8,432 nucleotides of DNA from Treponema sp. (lineage in GTDB: Bacteria; Spirochaetota; Spirochaetia; Treponematales; Breznakiellaceae): the NCBI GenBank assembly GCA_031255615.1, contig JAIRSD010000054.1:1-8432 (forward strand). Direction: 5' to 3'. This document shows, in pieces, positions 1-5,510 of the stretch. Under the pieces are notes generated by a model. That model had not been told where the DNA came from. It did no database searches and saw only the letters and a program-made list of their open reading frames with translations. A program made the translations under genes and the position numbers. How positions within the stretch are numbered: the first letter of the stretch is position 1; every line of letters starts with the position of its first letter.

Positions 1-147
1 CGGAGGGCAGGGCCCTGGGGTTCATAAAGGCTCTACTCGATCTGAATTCTATAGGAAGGAAGGGCCGGTTTCAAGGGGCGGGGCGGGGGCGTCCGCGATG
101 CCGGTGGGGGAAAGGCCCCATGTCGAGTGAATATTGGACGCACCCCT

Positions 148-316
148 CCTATCCCTTGCGCTGCCCACACACGGCATCCATGCCATGCGTGGGCCCGGGG
201 TTTTTGCGAAGCAAAAACCCCGGAAATGGAAACAGCCGGCCTCCCTGCCGGCCCGGCTGAGCGGAGTTTACGCTCCGCGTAAACTCCGCATAACCAAAAG
301 GCGCGGCCTTTTGGTT
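148..316 (+). repeat. Hairpin-string repeat element, copy 1
   Basis: A non-coding run of closely spaced inverted repeats. It opens with the linker CTATCCCTTGCGC (149-161), which recurs in the copies near 2615 and 4634. Hairpins follow in order: 163-194 (13 of 15 positions paired, loop CC); 195-223 (13-bp perfect stem, loop GAA); 235-252 (6-bp GCCGGC arms, 6-base loop); 261-289 (13-bp perfect stem, loop TCC); 292-316 (11-bp perfect stem, loop GCG). No U-tract follows any stem, so these are not ordinary terminators. The TCC hairpin is homologous to the one at 4537-4561, with paired changes in both arms. The function is unknown; a REP/BIME-like or RNA-structural element is possible. Positions 1-147 show nothing I can name. 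Confidence 0.75.
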
Positions 317-357
317 CGCCATCCCCGATGCAAGACGGACCGGACGTAAACCGGGAA

Positions 358-417
358 CCGCGGCCCTGCCCAAACAGCCGCGGCCCCGCCGCATCCTAAG
401 CCCGCGGCCCCGCCGGG
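358..417. repeat. Three short CCGCGGCCC direct repeats
   Basis: The core CCGCGGCCC occurs at 358-366, 378-386 and 402-410. Each core is followed by a similar C/T-G-C-C tail and contains the palindrome CCGCGG. The spacing is 20 and 24 bases. The cluster lies between the hairpin string and the lipoprotein 3' end. In GC-rich DNA this may be simple sequence drift, so no function is claimed. Confidence 0.4.
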
Positions 418-449
418 CCGCGCAGCGTCGTTTTAATTAAACGGTTGCT

Positions 450-473
450 GTTCAGAAACTGAAGTTTCCGAAC
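450..473 (-). terminator. Possible terminator hairpin after the lipoprotein gene
   Basis: Read on the minus strand, a 10-bp stem (GTTCGGAAAC with GTTTCTGAAC, one G-U pair) with a four-base loop begins a few bases after the TAG stop of the lipoprotein gene. The position suits a terminator. No run of T follows directly, however; the nearest T-rich stretch (TTTAATT) is about 8 bases further on. It may instead be a 3'-end stabilising hairpin. Confidence 0.35.
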
Positions 474-477
474 GACT

Positions 478-1221
478 CTATTGGTAGATGATCCATTTGA
501 GATCGGGATGCCCCAGGGACACGGATGTGGTCTCGCTTTGTCTTGTTGAAGATACGGACTGTTCGAGCTTAAAATGTACGGCGTTCCAGCCCTTTTTAAA
601 TTGAAGGACGGCGGCTTCAAAGGTCCAAGAGTTGCTGTAGGTTATTCCTTCTTCTTTATGTTCCCCCGCGTCCTCCTCCCGGTTCAGCCAGATGGTAACA
701 TCCCTGTCCACATAGAAATACCAAACATATTCTTGCCGGCATGTGTAATTGTTTTCATTCCCGTGGTAATTAAATATCTCTTCTCTAGAAATGGCTCTCT
801 CGTTGTTTTCCGCGAGGTGTATGCTTACGCCCTCGACATCCGCCGGCGCTATCCTCGGGTTTTTCCACCCGCTAAAGTAGGAAGAAAGATTGAGCTGTTC
901 AAGAGCGGCAGGTTCGTTGATCGTTATACTGAATTCCCCGGCGTTTAAGTCTGCTGCGCCTAACGATTTGTCCTGATAGGTATACACCTCCACTTTGCCG
1001 CTGCCGCTGTACTTTTCATAGCCGGGCCTGCCGGATCTGGCCTGTACGATTGTATAAATCGTACCTTCCAGGACCAGCGGGCCGGTCCCCAGGATGCCGA
1101 TGGGGACGGGCCTATCCGGGGCGACGTCGGGGACGCCGCCCTCCACCGAATCCTGGGGGCAGCCGGTAAGGACCGGCAGGGCCAGGGCCAGTAAAAGAAC
1201 CGGAAAAAGAGATCGCTTCAT
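478..1221 (-). CDS. Putative lipoprotein of unknown function
   Basis: This is a 247-residue exported protein. The N-terminus (MKRS, then a Leu/Ala-rich segment) ends in a lipobox L18-T-G-C21, so signal peptidase II cleavage before Cys21 and lipid anchoring in a membrane are expected. The mature part has no catalytic motif I recognise. It is rich in Tyr, Trp, Asn, Glu and alternating hydrophobic residues (for example VWYFYVDRDVTIWLN), which suggests a beta-rich domain, and it ends in LKWIIYQ. A Shine-Dalgarno AAGGAG (1227-1232) lies 5 bases before the ATG and fixes the start. The gene stands alone, with a promoter at 1405-1434 and a possible weak second -10 (TATATT, 1240-1245) close to the start. 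Part of the gene is much poorer in G+C than its neighbours (22 of 60 at 721-780). I infer a surface or periplasmic role only from the signal peptide. Confidence 0.85.
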   Translation of the reverse strand: MKRSLFPVLLLALALPVLTGCPQDSVEGGVPDVAPDRPVPIGILGTGPLVLEGTIYTIVQARSGRPGYEKYSGSGKVEVYTYQDKSLGAADLNAGEFSITINEPAALEQLNLSSYFSGWKNPRIAPADVEGVSIHLAENNERAISREEIFNYHGNENNYTCRQEYVWYFYVDRDVTIWLNREEDAGEHKEEGITYSNSWTFEAAVLQFKKGWNAVHFKLEQSVSSTRQSETTSVSLGHPDLKWIIYQ

Positions 1222-1325
1222 ACGTGCTCCTTGCGGAAAAATATAGACGCCGGGATACCCCGACGGAAAGCGGCGGACCGGTTTGAGAAATTATGGATGT
1301 CTGCACGTGGGGGGATGAGGCAAAA

Positions 1326-1354
1326 TCTCATTCATTGGCATACAAAGAATGAGA
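1326..1354 (-). other. Inverted repeat in the lipoprotein leader
   Basis: Eight-base arms TCTCATTC (1326-1333) and GAATGAGA (1347-1354) enclose a 13-base loop. On the minus strand, which is the transcribed strand from the promoter at 1405-1434, the second arm is followed by TTTT. It could be a weak attenuator, the 3' end of a short leader RNA of about 75 bases, or a protein-binding dyad. The stem is AT-rich and short, so strong termination is unlikely. Confidence 0.35.
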
Positions 1355-1404
1355 CGGCATGCGATGCTGCGCGGCCCTCGGTCCCGAATTTGTATAGATA
1401 ATTT

Positions 1405-1434
1405 AGTATAGGATCCCCCCCGGCCCCGCGTCAA
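1405..1434 (-). promoter_or_regulatory. Sigma70-type promoter for the lipoprotein gene
   Basis: On the minus strand, TTGACG (1434-1429) is a 5/6 match to the -35 consensus. An 18-base spacer separates it from TATACT (1410-1405), a 5/6 match to the -10. Transcription would start near 1398, about 175 bases before the lipoprotein ATG. The leader contains the inverted repeat at 1326-1354. This AT-rich island stands out within GC-rich DNA, which supports the call. Confidence 0.6.
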
Positions 1435-1443
1435 ATTTAACCA

Positions 1444-1458
1444 CGCCGAATTGCGGCG
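1444..1458 (-). terminator. Weak hairpin downstream of mogA
   Basis: A 5-bp stem CGCCG/CGGCG with a 5-base loop is followed on the minus strand by TGGTTAAATTT. It lies about 70 bases after the mogA stop and just ahead of the lipoprotein promoter, which is where the molybdenum cofactor transcript would be expected to end. The stem is short and the T-rich tail is interrupted. Confidence 0.25.
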
Positions 1459-1529
1459 GTCAGGGGCGGCGGATCAGACCCGGCGGGGAGCGCCGGAGGC
1501 GGGGATGCGATATATGCGGTATCGGAGGC

Positions 1530-2030
1530 TTACACCGCTCCGGTGAGCATATCAAGGCCGTGGCGGAGTTCGTTGATGAGGAAGGAGAGCTGCTCCCGGA
1601 CCGCCCGGGGGCTTCCCGGCAGGTTGACAATCAGGGTCCGCCCCCGGATGCCCGCGGCGGCCCGGCTGAGCATGGCCCGGGGGGTAATGGACATGCTGTA
1701 CTGCCGCAGGGCTTCGGGGATGCCGGGGACCGGCCGTTCCGCCACCGCCGCGGTGGCTTCCGGCATACGATCCCGGGGGGAAAAACCGGTTCCCCCGGTG
1801 GTCAGAATCAGGTCCGCCCCGTTCTGGTCGCAGATCCGCCGCAGTTCCCGCTCCAGGCCATCCTGGTCGTCGGAGAGCAACGTGTAGCCCGCGACGGTGT
1901 AACCGGCGGCTTCGGCGATCTGCCGTATGAGCGGCCCGCTCGCGTCAACGCCTTCCCCCCGGGCGCAGCGGTCGCTGGCGCTGAGGATGAAAACCCGGTA
2001 GCTCCTGGCGGAGGGAGCCTCATGCCCCAT
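1530..2030 (-). CDS. mogA: Molybdopterin adenylyltransferase (MogA/MoaB family)
   Basis: A cytosolic enzyme of 166 residues that is predicted to adenylylate molybdopterin with ATP, activating it for molybdate insertion by MoeA. It has the MoCF-biosynthesis domain over nearly its whole length. The ILSASDRCARGEG strand-loop is at 15-27, the TGGTGFSPRD molybdopterin-binding loop at 78-87 with the following PEAT at 90-93, and VNLPGSPRA at 135-143. Length matches single-domain MogA/MoaB proteins. The ATG overlaps the end of the MOSC gene by 11 bases and has only a weak ribosome-binding site, so translational coupling to the MOSC gene is likely. It is the last gene of the minus-strand cluster. MogA and MoaB cannot be firmly separated by eye; the symbol follows the reaction. 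Confidence 0.88.
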   Translation of the reverse strand: MGHEAPSARSYRVFILSASDRCARGEGVDASGPLIRQIAEAAGYTVAGYTLLSDDQDGLERELRRICDQNGADLILTTGGTGFSPRDRMPEATAAVAERPVPGIPEALRQYSMSITPRAMLSRAAAGIRGRTLIVNLPGSPRAVREQLSFLINELRHGLDMLTGAV

Positions 2031-2466
2031 GGTCCGGCCCCCGCCGCCGCATCTCGTCTCCCGCGCTGATGAGGCCTCCCCGGATTACCCGGGCGAAAAC
2101 CCCTTCCCGGGGCATGATGCAGTCCCCCATAGCCTTGAATATGGCGCAATGGTTATGGCATTCCTTCCCAATTTGGGTGATCTCCAGCACTACGCCGCCG
2201 CATTCCAGCAGGGCCCCCACCGGGAGGCTCCTGAAATCGATGCCCGCCACCACCAGATTTTCCCCGAAATCCCCGTGCTCCACCGATGCGCCCCGCTCCC
2301 GAAAGGCTTCGATCTTTTCATGGGAAAGCAGACTCACCTGCCGGTGCCAGTCCCCCGCATGGGCGTCCCCCACGATGCCGTGGCCGGCCCGGAATTCCCC
2401 CCTCCCCGCGTCGGCCTTGGGGGTCCCCCTTCGCTCGCTGGTGCATACCGCTAAAACCTTCGCCAT
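2020..2466 (-). CDS. MOSC-domain protein of the molybdenum cofactor cluster
   Basis: A small cytosolic protein of 148 residues consisting of a single MOSC domain. Visible family features are the HGIVGDAHAG segment at 29-38, VSLLS at 44-48, GDFGENL at 65-71, and the conserved cysteine in ITQIGKECHNHC, where Cys103 is the likely sulfur-carrying residue with Cys107 nearby. MOSC domains are known from the molybdenum cofactor sulfurase C-terminus and from YiiM-type proteins. Here the context points to sulfur or metal handling during cofactor synthesis. The ATG at 2466 is chosen over an in-frame upstream start because AAGGAGG (2471-2477) sits 4 bases before it. The gene overlaps mogA by 11 bases; a MOSC-MogA pairing or fusion is, to my knowledge, a known arrangement in some anaerobes. 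The precise reaction is unknown. Confidence 0.88.
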   Translation of the reverse strand: MAKVLAVCTSERRGTPKADAGRGEFRAGHGIVGDAHAGDWHRQVSLLSHEKIEAFRERGASVEHGDFGENLVVAGIDFRSLPVGALLECGGVVLEITQIGKECHNHCAIFKAMGDCIMPREGVFARVIRGGLISAGDEMRRRGPDHGA

Positions 2467-2522
2467 CCCCCCTCCTTTATCCGGCTTCACGCGGTGGAAA
2501 ACCGGAAAACGCCGTGTATTCA

Positions 2523-2678
2523 ATGTATGTTGGGCGCATTTTTTGCGGCGGAGCCGCAAAAAACCGGGCTATCCGCTCCAATTCCGCGCCCCAGGGGGGC
2601 GCGGAATTCCGCTTCTATCCCTTGCGCGGGCGCGGAAGCCGGCGGCATTCGCCGATGGCAAATGCCGCCGGCTTCCGC
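2523..2678 (+). repeat. Hairpin-string repeat element, copy 2 (left member of inverted pair)
   Basis: This fills most of the 301-base gap between moaA and the MOSC gene. Order: an outer end resembling ATGTnTnTnGGGCGCA (from 2523); hairpin 2539-2563 (11-bp perfect stem, loop GGA); linker CCGGGCTATCCGCT (2564-2577); hairpin 2580-2608 (13-bp perfect stem, loop AGG); linker CTATCCCTTGCGC (2615-2627); hairpin 2632-2678 (22-position stem with one mismatch, loop GAT). Both linkers and the outer end recur, inverted, at 4591-4723. Stems have T before and A after the GC core, which is the wrong order for intrinsic terminators on either strand. In the minus-strand RNA it would be a strongly folded spacer within the moa transcript. 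Confidence 0.8.
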
Positions 2679-2720
2679 CTTCGCTGTTCTCCGCCCCTTG
2701 CCGCCGCGCCTGAAGAAGGG

Positions 2721-2744
2721 CCTGGATGGGGCGCGGCATCCAGG
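2721..2744 (-). other. Hairpin just downstream of moaA
   Basis: Arms CCTGGAT (2721-2727) and ATCCAGG (2738-2744) form a perfect 7-bp stem around a 10-base loop, 23 bases past the moaA stop on the minus strand. A pyrimidine stretch (CCCTTCTT) follows, but there is no true U-tract. A weak terminator or an RNA-processing hairpin is possible; it may lower expression of the downstream MOSC and mogA genes. Confidence 0.3.
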
Positions 2745-2767
2745 ATCCGCCCCCGTAGCCCGGAAGC

Positions 2768-3787
2768 TCATCCGCCGATACGGAACATCTCCCGCCGCCG
2801 GCTTTCCGGGTCCCCGATTCCGGGGCCCCCGGAAAAACAATGGCCCGCGGGCTTCCGGGCGGCCAGATCCAGCACCGCCCTCATCAGGTTCTCCTCCCCG
2901 CCGCCGCCCCGGAGCAGGGCGGAGATGTCCCGGACCGGTCCGCCGGCAAGGCAGGGCATCAGGAATCCCTGGGATGTAAGCCGCAGCCGGTCGCAGCTTT
3001 CGCAGAATCCCCGGCTGAGGGGATTGATAAAACCGATGGGCCCGGCAAAGCCCGGCAAGCCGTAGTACCGCGCCGGCCCGTTCCCCAGCTTTTCCGCCAG
3101 GGGAACCAGGGGGCCGTAATGCCGTTCCAGGCGGGCCGCGGTTTCCGCCCCGGTAAGGGGCTCGTAGGCCGCCGCCGCTCCCAGGGGCATAAGCTCGATG
3201 AACCGCACCGCCGCGGGCCGGTCCCTGGCCAGGGCCGCCAGGGCGGGGATCTCCCAATCGTTGATCCCCCGCAGGGGGACGCAGTTCAGCTTAACCCGCA
3301 GCCCCCTGTCTACGGAAGCGGACAGGGCCCGGAGCACCCTGTCCAGGCCGGAACAGCGGGTAAGGCGGCGGAAGGTATCCCGGTCCAGGGTGTCCAGGCT
3401 GATGTTCAACCCGTCCAGCCCCGCCTCCACCAGGCGGTCCAGATTTTTTTCCAGCAGCAGGCCGTTGGTCGTCAGGGTTACCTGCCGTATCCCCGGCAGC
3501 TTCTTAAGGGCGGCGATAAAATCGACGGCCCCCCGGCGGACCAGGGGTTCCCCCCCGGTTATTTTGATCCGTTCCACCCCCCATTCGGCCAGGGCGGCGC
3601 AGCAGCGGAACAGTTCCCCGAAGGAAAGGCTTTCCCCCGCCCGGTCCGCCTCATAGCGGCCCGCCTCTTTCGGGGGCATGCAGTAGAGGCAGCGCAAATT
3701 GCAGCGGCCGGTAATGGAGAGCCGGAGATACTTGATGCGCCGGCCCCGGGAATCCCGAATCTCCCGGATCCCTTCCCCCTCAGCCAT
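2768..3787 (-). CDS. moaA: GTP 3',8-cyclase MoaA (radical SAM)
   Basis: A cytosolic radical SAM enzyme that rearranges GTP to 3',8-cyclo-7,8-dihydro-GTP, the first step of molybdenum cofactor synthesis. With the ATG at 3787 it has 339 residues, the normal length. The SAM cluster motif C29-xxx-C33-xx-C36 lies in [16 protein letters not shown], followed by the [15 protein letters not shown]-binding segment. The second [4Fe-4S] site, which holds GTP, is C262-xx-C265-x13-C279, with the DRLRLT residues between. The C-terminus ends in the Gly-Gly pair typical of active MoaA (MFRIGG). An in-frame ATG at 3820 would add 11 residues; I prefer 3787 because it gives an 8-base overlap with moaC and the usual N-terminus. 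Neither start has a strong ribosome-binding site, which fits translational coupling to moaC. All expected catalytic residues are present. Confidence 0.95.
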   Translation of the reverse strand: MAEGEGIREIRDSRGRRIKYLRLSITGRCNLRCLYCMPPKEAGRYEADRAGESLSFGELFRCCAALAEWGVERIKITGGEPLVRRGAVDFIAALKKLPGIRQVTLTTNGLLLEKNLDRLVEAGLDGLNISLDTLDRDTFRRLTRCSGLDRVLRALSASVDRGLRVKLNCVPLRGINDWEIPALAALARDRPAAVRFIELMPLGAAAAYEPLTGAETAARLERHYGPLVPLAEKLGNGPARYYGLPGFAGPIGFINPLSRGFCESCDRLRLTSQGFLMPCLAGGPVRDISALLRGGGGEENLMRAVLDLAARKPAGHCFSGGPGIGDPESRRREMFRIGG

Positions 3788-4289
3788 CAGGGGGCCCGCC
3801 GGAACCCTCCCGCCGGACATAGGGGCCGCTTTTCCCGCCGGACTTTTCCAGGACCCGGATATTCTCCATGACCATGGCCCGGTCCCGGGCCTTGCACATA
3901 TCGTAGATCGTCAGGAGGGCCGCCGAAACCCCGGTCAGGGCCTCCATCTCCGCTCCGGTTTTGGCGGAGGCCTTGACCCGGCAAAGGGCGTCGATCCGCG
4001 GAGGGTCCCGCCGTATCTCGAAATCGACGGCGCAGCTCTCAAGGCCGAGGGAGTGGCATAGGGGGATCAGTTCCCCGGTCCGCTTGGCCGCCATGATCCC
4101 CGCCAGCCGGGCCGTTCCCAGGACATCCCCCTTTTCCGCGCCCCCCGCCTCCACGACTCGGAGGGTTTCTTCGGTCATGACGATGCTTCCCCCGGCCAGG
4201 GCGGTCCGCCGGGTAGTATCCTTGGCGGACACGTCCACCATCACCGCCTTTCCCTGCTGATCAACATGGGTCAATCCCTGTTTTGCCAT
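3780..4289 (-). CDS. moaC: Cyclic pyranopterin monophosphate synthase MoaC
   Basis: A cytosolic enzyme of 169 residues that converts the MoaA product to cyclic pyranopterin monophosphate. The N-terminal THVD..G.A.MVDVS..D.T.R.A segment is typical. Active-site positions are all visible: Lys53 (in GAEKGDVLG), His79 (LIPLCHSL), Glu114/Glu116 in [13 protein letters not shown], and Asp130 and Lys133 in IYDMCKA. The EKSGGKSG tail is also standard. CHSL replaces the CHPL of Escherichia coli, a mild variant. The ATG at 4289 is chosen over an adjacent TTG at 4292; AAAGGCGG lies 9 bases upstream. It is the first gene of the minus-strand cluster, preceded by a good promoter, and overlaps moaA by 8 bases, so the two are co-translated. 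Confidence 0.95.
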   Translation of the reverse strand: MAKQGLTHVDQQGKAVMVDVSAKDTTRRTALAGGSIVMTEETLRVVEAGGAEKGDVLGTARLAGIMAAKRTGELIPLCHSLGLESCAVDFEIRRDPPRIDALCRVKASAKTGAEMEALTGVSAALLTIYDMCKARDRAMVMENIRVLEKSGGKSGPYVRREGSGGPPDG

Positions 4290-4362
4290 CAACCTATTCC
4301 GCCTTTACAACCGGCCGCCGCTTCCGCGGGCCCTGGGGCATCCCGAACGCGGCTGGGGCCAA

Positions 4363-4391
4363 ATTTTAGCCCATGGGGGCCTTCTTGCCAA
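4363..4391 (-). promoter_or_regulatory. Sigma70-type promoter for moaC-moaA
   Basis: On the minus strand, TTGGCA (4391-4386) matches the -35 consensus at 5/6. A 17-base spacer leads to TAAAAT (4368-4363), a 5/6 match to the -10. The predicted start near 4356 leaves a leader of about 66 bases before the moaC ATG. No recognisable Moco riboswitch fits in such a short leader. Confidence 0.6.
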
Positions 4392-4399
4392 CATATCCG

Positions 4400-4420
4400 G
4401 CCGGCTCCGGGAGAGCCGGC
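4400..4420. promoter_or_regulatory. Perfect dyad next to the moaC -35 box
   Basis: Arms GCCGGCTC (4400-4407) and GAGCCGGC (4413-4420) form a perfect 8-bp dyad around CGGGA. It starts 9 bases upstream of the -35 hexamer of the moaC promoter. It could be an operator, or simply one more hairpin of the neighbouring repeat element. It does not resemble the ModE operator as I know it. Confidence 0.35.
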
Positions 4421-4460
4421 GCGGCGGGGATTTTCCTGAATTTCTCAGCCCCTGCCCTCG

Positions 4461-4723
4461 GCGGATTCTGCCGGCGGCAGAATCCGCCGCCGCAAAAGGC
4501 CGCCCGAAACGCCGTACTGTCCCGCCGATAAAACCCGGACTTTGCGCGGAGCGCAAAGTCCCCGCCCGCCGGGGAAATCTCCTTTACAAGGCGAAAGCCG
4601 CGCCGCGCGGCTTTCGCGCCCGCGCAAGGGATAGGAGCGGAATAAAAACCCGCAGGGTTTTTGTTAGAGCGGATAGCCCGGTTTTTTTGCGGCCCGCCGC
4701 AAAAAAATGCGCCCGATAGACAT
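4461..4723 (-). repeat. Hairpin-string repeat element, copy 3 (right member of inverted pair)
   Basis: This occupies most of the 536-base gap between moaC and the rhomboid gene and is inverted relative to the copy at 2523-2678. From the right end inward: outer end GGGCGCA (4714-4708 on the minus strand); hairpin 4682-4707 (12-bp arms, 2-base spacer); linker (4681-4668); hairpin 4644-4662 (8 bp plus a G-U extension, three-base loop); linker (4634-4622); hairpin 4591-4617 (12 bp, three-base loop); hairpin 4537-4561 (11 bp, loop TCC on the minus strand); hairpin 4461-4487 (12 bp, three-base loop). Linkers and the outer end are nearly identical to copy 2, while the second stem is quite different. 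It has no coding potential that I believe. Confidence 0.8.
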
Positions 4724-4789
4724 GCACCTTCGACATGCGGCTTGTCCTGGTTCCTGGACCGAAGCGTCTCCCCGGGGCTTCGCGCTTCG

Positions 4790-4818
4790 TTGCTAATCCG
4801 GGCCGGGGGTGCTATAGT
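4790..4818 (+). promoter_or_regulatory. Promoter for the rhomboid gene, leaderless or nearly so
   Basis: TTGCTA (4790-4795, 4/6 to -35), a 17-base spacer and TATAGT (4813-4818, 5/6 to -10). The expected transcription start, about 7 bases after the -10, falls at 4825-4826, which is the A of the rhomboid ATG. There is no clear Shine-Dalgarno sequence before that ATG, which agrees with a leaderless mRNA. Confidence 0.5.
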
Positions 4819-4825
4819 CGGGGTC

Positions 4826-5422
4826 ATGCGGATCAAGTACAACGCCCCCACGGTGCTGGGATTCGGCATTGTCAGCGCCCTGGCGCTGCTCCTTTCCCAG
4901 ACCCTGCTGCGCTTTTATCCTCTGGAGGAACTGTGGTTCGCCGCTCCCGGCAGGGGGGGCTTTCATCCGGCCAGTCCGCGCTGCTGGGTTACGCTGGTTA
5001 CCCACCCGGCGGGGCACGCCAACTGGACCCACCTGGTTTCCAATTTTATGGTCATCCTTCTGGTCGGCCCCATTCTGGAGGAGCAATACGGTTCCTTCCA
5101 TCTTTTGATTATGATCCTTGTTACCGCCCTGGCGACGGGTTTGCTGAACGCCTTCTTTTTTGATACCGGCCTTATGGGGGCCAGCGGCGTGGTGTTTATG
5201 ATGATTCTCCTGGCCTCTTTTACCAATTTTACCGCCGGGGAAATCCCCCTTACCTTTGTGCTGATCCTGGTTCTTTACCTGGGGCGGGAGATTGTGAATT
5301 CCTTTGGTTCCAACAACATTTCCGAATTTGCTCATATTGTCGGGGGATTCATCGGCAGTCTTTTTGGATTCTTCCGGGCCCCCCGGACGCGGCGGGGGAG
5401 GGAAGGGCCGGGGAACGGCTGA
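4826..5422 (+). CDS. Rhomboid-family intramembrane serine protease
   Basis: An integral membrane protein of 198 residues, predicted to cleave transmembrane segments of other proteins within the bilayer. The rhomboid hallmarks are present: H64-xxxx-H69-xxx-N73 (the same spacing as His145, His150 and Asn154 of Escherichia coli GlpG), G118-A-S120-G with catalytic Ser120, and A169-H170-xx-GG-xx-G with catalytic His170. Hydrophobic segments lie roughly at 8-30, 70-88, 91-112, 118-133, 139-155 and 168-184, consistent with a six-helix core and no extra domains. The tail is short and basic. The ATG at 4826 is chosen because upstream codons of the frame run into repeat DNA. It is divergent from moaC and probably transcribed alone. 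The substrate is unknown. Confidence 0.87.
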   Translation: MRIKYNAPTVLGFGIVSALALLLSQTLLRFYPLEELWFAAPGRGGFHPASPRCWVTLVTHPAGHANWTHLVSNFMVILLVGPILEEQYGSFHLLIMILVTALATGLLNAFFFDTGLMGASGVVFMMILLASFTNFTAGEIPLTFVLILVLYLGREIVNSFGSNNISEFAHIVGGFIGSLFGFFRAPRTRRGREGPGNG

Positions 5423-5472
5423 TTCCGGGGCCGGCGGCGGGGGTCTTGGCCTTGACGGTGCTGGATGCGCGG

Positions 5473-5496
5473 GCGGCGGGGCTGGGTCTCCGCCGC
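5473..5496 (+). terminator. GC-rich hairpin downstream of the rhomboid gene
   Basis: Arms GCGGCGG (5473-5479) and CCGCCGC (5490-5496) form a perfect 7-bp stem with a 10-base loop, about 50 bases after the rhomboid stop. GGATAAAAA follows instead of a U-tract, so an intrinsic terminator is doubtful; a Rho-type or hairpin-only stop is possible. Confidence 0.25.
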
Positions 5497-5510
5497 GGAT
5501 AAAAACTAGC

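Noticed and set aside
3..260. A plus-strand frame open from the left edge to a TGA at 258-260, beginning EGRALGFIKALLDLNSIGRK
   Set aside because: The first 20 residues look faintly protein-like and could be the tail of a gene cut by the window edge, but from about 75 on the frame runs through GC-rich and hairpin repeat DNA. Too short and unsupported without sequence to the left.
148..316. CRISPR-like array
   Set aside because: The palindromes differ in sequence and are not identical repeats with regular spacers; no cas gene is present.
1240..1245. TATATT as the main -10 box of the lipoprotein gene
   Set aside because: No acceptable -35 lies at the right distance and transcription would start immediately before the Shine-Dalgarno site; the promoter at 1405-1434 is much better.
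2539..2563. Hairpin TTTTTTGCGGC/GCCGCAAAAAA as an intrinsic terminator
   Set aside because: On both strands the T-run precedes and the A-run follows the GC stem, the reverse of a terminator.
2840..3871. A 343-codon plus-strand open frame opposite moaA
   Set aside because: It is a mirror of moaA codon usage in GC-rich DNA; moaA has every catalytic motif, and the antisense product is low-complexity Gly/Pro/Arg sequence.
4290..4356. Molybdenum cofactor riboswitch in the moaC leader
   Set aside because: The predicted leader is only about 66 bases, too short for the Moco RNA motif, and I could not find its conserved core.
4366..4869. A 167-codon minus-strand open frame between moaC and the rhomboid gene
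   Set aside because: It is translated repeat DNA; similar peptides (CGG.QKNRAIRSN) arise from the other hairpin element near 2540, and it has no start signal and overlaps the rhomboid promoter and start.
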